A stretch of DNA of 64,000 nucleotides from DASXKD01 sp963707905 (GTDB taxonomy: Bacteria; Actinomycetota; Actinomycetes; Streptosporangiales; Streptosporangiaceae). Positions within the stretch are counted from its first letter, which is position 1, and every line of letters begins with the position of its first letter. A model generated the notes under the pieces. That model saw only the letters and a list, made by a program, of their open reading frames with translations. It was not told the origin of the DNA and did not search any database. This document shows positions 61,184-64,000 of the stretch, piece after piece. The position numbers were made by a program, and so were the translations under genes. The stretch spans positions 186,001-250,000 of the forward strand of contig CAVPSA010000016.1 of the NCBI GenBank assembly GCA_963707905.1. The letters are read 5' to 3'.

Positions 61184-64000
61184 GTGGAGCTGCCCACCTA
61201 TACGAGCATCTGGCGGATCGAGAAGAGGCTGTACAAGCTCTACGATTTCCGCCTGCCCATGCCGCTGCCCGTTGGGCAGATCGCAGTCTTCACCGCCGTT
61301 ACGGTGCCCTATGTAGTTCTTCTTACGCTGTTCGGCCTGCCGTTTAACCACAATTTGTTCTGGCTGTATGTGCTGCCGCCTGGCCTGCTCACGTGGCTGG
61401 CTACCCGGCCGGTACTGGAAAGTAAACGCCTGCCCGAACTGCTCATTTCCCAGATGCGTTATCTGGGGGAGCCGTCCACCTGGTGCCGCATGGCACCATT
61501 GGCCGAAAAAGACCAGGTCGTAGTGGTCGGCCGGGTGTGGCGGCAGGTCGGCGCTACCGCCACGGCCGAGGCCGCCCAGGCCGAGATCGCCGCCGAGCAG
61601 GACCAGGCCGTCGGCGAGTTGCCGGTGACCGCGAGGCCCGCGCTGCCGGCCGCGACCCCGGTGGTGCGGCCGGTCGCTGCGCAGGCCGCCACCGCGGCTA
61701 CCGTCCCGGCGCGGCGGGCCCGGGGCCGGCAAGGGCGGGGCCGGCTGGTCCGGCAGAGCCAGGTTCCGGAACGCCTGGCGCCTGAGGAGGCTCCGGCCGG
61801 GCTGCCACGGGACGAGCGGCCCCGGCAGGCCGCCGAGCCGCGGGAGAGCCGTTGGGCGCGTGCGGCGGGTACGTCGCGCCGGACGCCGGCACCGGGGCGG
61901 CCGGGGGCACCCGACCCGGTCAGGGCACCGGACCCGGTCAGGGCACCGGACTCGGTCAAGGGCCCGGACCCGGTCAAGGGGCCGGGGCAGGCCGGGGAGG
62001 CGCAGGGAACGCCCATCGCTGGTGTCGGCTGGGCCAGGGGCATGAGCGCGGGAACCTGGCGGGATCCGGGCCTGGCGGGATCGGCCGGCCACGGGCGTCA
62101 CGCGGCGCCGGCCAAGCCGCCCACGCCGCCCGCGCCGGTCGGTTATGCCGCGGGTGGGAACGCGCAGCCGATGGCTCCGGGCACGAGTGGCCCGGTCGAT
62201 GGCGGCCCGGTCACCGGCCGCGCAGGCCAGCATCCCCGGGACTCGGGGACCGGCGGCGACGCGGGCACCGGCTGGCCGATGATCGGTTACGGCACGGTTG
62301 CGAGCGCCCGGCCTGCTGATCCGGCTGCGAGCGCCCGGCCTGCTGATCCGGCTGTGAGTGCCCGGCCTGCTGATCCGGCTGTGGGCGCCCGGCCTGCTGA
62401 TCCGGCTGTGGGTGCCCGGCCTGGTGACCCGGCCGGGGATTCGCGTCCTGGCCAGAATTACGGTCCGGACCAGAATGCAGGCCCCGGCTCGGACGAAGGC
62501 GCACACAGCGCCGCAGGCACGGGCTGGCCGGTCGGCTATCCGACCGATGCGAGCATGCGGCCTGGCGAGCAAGCAGGGCCCGTCGGCCCGGCGCCGGGCC
62601 CCGGCGCGGCTGCTCGCCCCGGCGCGGCGCGTGGTCCCGGTCAGGCCGGGGACGCGGGGCCGGCCTCTGAGGCGGACCGTGTCGTGGGCGCGGCCGGCGC
62701 CGCCGGAGGGCGGCCGGGCATTGGGCGGGTGGACAGCACCACTCCGGGTACTGCCGCGCTGCCAACGTCGGCTACGACGCCGGGAAGGCCAGAGCCGACG
62801 GCAGCTGGGCCGGGAACGCCGGCTGGGCCGGGAACGCCGGCTGGGCCGGGAACGCCGGCTGGGCCGGGAACGCCGGCTGGGCCGGGAACGCCGGTGGCCG
62901 GAGCGAGCGATGCCGGGCCACAGCGGCCCGCGCAGCCTCAAGCCCCAGATTCTGCGACCGCATCAGAAACCCCTGCTCCGGAGGCATCCGCCCCGGAGGC
63001 ACCTGCCACGGAACCCCCTGCCACGGAACCCCCTGCCACGGAACCCCCTGCCACGGAACCCCCTGCCACGGAACCCCCTGCCACGGAGGCATCTGCCCAG
63101 GAGCCTCCTGCCCAGGAGCCTCCTGCTCCGGAGGCACCTGCCGCGCAGCAGCCTCCGCCGCCGCCCACCGTCCCTCGCCGGCCCGCGCCGGTGGTGATCG
63201 TCCCGGCACAGCGATCCCTGGCGGGCCCGCCGCCGGCTGCCCCGGCCCGGCCGCAGCCGTCTCCCGTGGAGCGCGCGCTGAGCGGTCCCGGCGAGCGGCG
63301 CACCACGGGCTGGCGTGGCCATGTCACGGTGGTCCCTGGCGGGCGTGGCCCGGGGCGTCCCGACCATGTCAAGGAGGCCCGGGCGCGGGCCGTGCTGCCG
63401 CTGGACCGGCCGCGGCTGGTCGTTGTGCTCGGCTGCACCGTGGGCGCGGGCCAGACGGTGACCACGCTCATGCTCGCCGACCTGCTGGCCGGCCTGCGCG
63501 GGGAGCCCGTCGCCGCGCTCGACCTCAATCCCGGCCCCGCCTCGCTCACCGAGCTTGCCCGCGTCCCGGCGATCACCGTGAGCGCCCTGCTGGCCGACAG
63601 AGCCCCCGGCGCCCACGCGGCGAATGCCGGGCACCGGAGCCCTGCTCCCGTCCGCGGCGCTCCCACCAGGGGGGCCCGCACCCGGGGCCGCCTGGACGTG
63701 ATCTGCCAGGACGCGGCACCCGACGGTGGCACGGCGCTGCCGAACCTGCAGCACGACCGGCTGATCAGCGTCCTGGCATCCCGGTACCCGCTCACGTTCG
63801 CGGACCCGGGCGCCCCGGCAGTGGCCAAGTTGCTGGCCGAGGCCGGGCAGCTGATCCTGGTCGCCCCGGCCAGTCCCGACGCCGCCCAGGCGGTCTCCAT
63901 GACCTCCGAGTACCTCGCCGGTCACGGCCACGGCGCCCTGGCCAGGCACTCCATTGCCGTGCTTAACGGCGTCAGCCAGCGCAGCGTGCGCCACGCCGAG
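61184..64000 (+). CDS. TcpE-like membrane domain fused to a MinD/ParA-like domain (3' end outside window)
   Basis: A single frame open for 939 codons to the right edge. Start is a GTG with AAGGAG 8 nt upstream. Residues 1 to about 115 form a TcpE-like conjugation membrane domain (TYTSIWRIEKRLYKLYDFRL, two helices, TRPVLESKRLPELLISQMRY). Residues about 116-735 are a disordered Pro/Ala/Gly-rich linker with four blocks of tandem repeats. From about 740 a MinD/ParA-like Rossmann domain begins: VVVLGCTVGAGQTVTTLMLA, AALDLNPGPASL, then LILVAPASPDAAQAVSMTSE. The deviant Walker A loop has Gln757 where the essential Lys should be and lacks the first Lys too. It resembles the EspI-type ATPases of type VII systems in its later strands. 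The C-terminus is not seen. Confidence 0.75.
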   Translation, partial: MELPTYTSIWRIEKRLYKLYDFRLPMPLPVGQIAVFTAVTVPYVVLLTLFGLPFNHNLFWLYVLPPGLLTWLATRPVLESKRLPELLISQMRYLGEPSTWCRMAPLAEKDQVVVVGRVWRQVGATATAEAAQAEIAAEQDQAVGELPVTARPALPAATPVVRPVAAQAATAATVPARRARGRQGRGRLVRQSQVPERLAPEEAPAGLPRDERPRQAAEPRESRWARAAGTSRRTPAPGRPGAPDPVRAPDPVRAPDSVKGPDPVKGPGQAGEAQGTPIAGVGWARGMSAGTWRDPGLAGSAGHGRHAAPAKPPTPPAPVGYAAGGNAQPMAPGTSGPVDGGPVTGRAGQHPRDSGTGGDAGTGWPMIGYGTVASARPADPAASARPADPAVSARPADPAVGARPADPAVGARPGDPAGDSRPGQNYGPDQNAGPGSDEGAHSAAGTGWPVGYPTDASMRPGEQAGPVGPAPGPGAAARPGAARGPGQAGDAGPASEADRVVGAAGAAGGRPGIGRVDSTTPGTAALPTSATTPGRPEPTAAGPGTPAGPGTPAGPGTPAGPGTPAGPGTPVAGASDAGPQRPAQPQAPDSATASETPAPEASAPEAPATEPPATEPPATEPPATEPPATEPPATEASAQEPPAQEPPAPEAPAAQQPPPPPTVPRRPAPVVIVPAQRSLAGPPPAAPARPQPSPVERALSGPGERRTTGWRGHVTVVPGGRGPGRPDHVKEARARAVLPLDRPRLVVVLGCTVGAGQTVTTLMLADLLAGLRGEPVAALDLNPGPASLTELARVPAITVSALLADRAPGAHAANAGHRSPAPVRGAPTRGARTRGRLDVICQDAAPDGGTALPNLQHDRLISVLASRYPLTFADPGAPAVAKLLAEAGQLILVAPASPDAAQAVSMTSEYLAGHGHGALARHSIAVLNGVSQRSVRHAE
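62297..62431 (+). repeat. 27-bp tandem repeat (5 copies) in the fusion-protein linker
   Basis: Encodes five copies of a nine-residue unit like AASARPADP; copies differ at a few third positions and by Ser/Gly. Confidence 0.85.
62804..62893 (+). repeat. 18-bp tandem repeat (5 copies) in the fusion-protein linker
   Basis: Five identical or near-identical copies of GCTGGGCCGGGAACGCCG, encoding AGPGTP. DNA identity this high suggests recent expansion. Confidence 0.9.
63005..63079 (+). repeat. 15-bp tandem repeat (5 copies) in the fusion-protein linker
   Basis: Five copies of GCCACGGAACCCCCT, encoding ATEPP, then diverged copies (AQEPP, APEAP). Confidence 0.9.

Noticed and set aside
61091..62941. 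616-codon minus-strand frame
   Set aside because: Antisense of the TcpE-like fusion; open only because of GC bias and tandem repeats.
62297..63079. CRISPR-like repeat array
   Set aside because: Repeats are 15-27 bp, tandem with no spacers, and in frame with a protein.

Overview
The window is 64 kb of very GC-rich DNA (about 70-73 percent GC by eye, third codon positions almost all G or C) from an actinobacterium. Support for this comes from many GTG starts, a LAL-type LuxR regulator, an MmyB-like XRE regulator, a PknB-type kinase, DUF1707, DUF3224 and DUF6542 proteins, class I PurE/PurK and a GlpX fructose bisphosphatase. The gene set fits a filamentous actinomycete, but genus cannot be fixed from the sequence alone. 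No rRNA, tRNA or CRISPR array was seen.

Layout. 0-4 kb: the C-terminal part of phosphoenolpyruvate carboxylase, then a divergent MmyB-like regulator and MFS exporter with an inverted-repeat operator between them. 4.0-5.3 kb: an AT-richer island with overlapping RNA hairpins and small ORFs. 5.2-8.6 kb: two paralogous GT-C-type membrane proteins, each carrying a copy of a 67-bp palindromic repeat inside its reading frame. 8.6-13.5 kb: birA, a PH-domain membrane protein, then an operon of enoyl-CoA hydratase, HMG-CoA lyase, a 48-aa small ORF and an acyl-CoA carboxylase beta subunit, which looks like a partial leucine/acyl-CoA degradation unit. 13.5-17 kb: an OmpR-type two-component pair and an NCS1 nucleobase permease.

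17-31.5 kb: purK-purE, preceded by the right end of an IS200/IS605-type tnpB element whose tail appears to supply the purK ribosome-binding site. An accessory block follows (frameshifted sedolisin-Kelch protease, regulator remnant, SLOG-like protein, beta-propeller protein, AAA ATPase, LAL regulator), then an acyl-CoA dehydrogenase. 31.6-43.8 kb: ECF sigma factor with a membrane partner, AI-2E family transporter, two lysozyme-like secreted proteins, Ser/Thr kinase, class I fumarase, a DUF3224-MarR operon with a palindromic operator, and a decayed ABC transporter. 43.9-50 kb: second MFS exporter, DUF1707 protein, PrmC-like methyltransferase and a large membrane protein.

50-59.4 kb is a conserved housekeeping stretch: glpX, xseB, xseA, a lipid-droplet-type protein, ispH, DUF6542, rmuC, a secreted protein and ychF. 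59.8-64 kb opens a conjugation-like locus: a TcpC-like protein, an 85-aa two-helix membrane protein, and one uninterrupted frame running off the right edge that joins a TcpE-like membrane domain, a roughly 620-residue repetitive Pro/Ala/Gly linker and a MinD/ParA-like domain whose P-loop lysine is replaced by glutamine. That fusion and the purK/IS605 junction are the two most unusual items.
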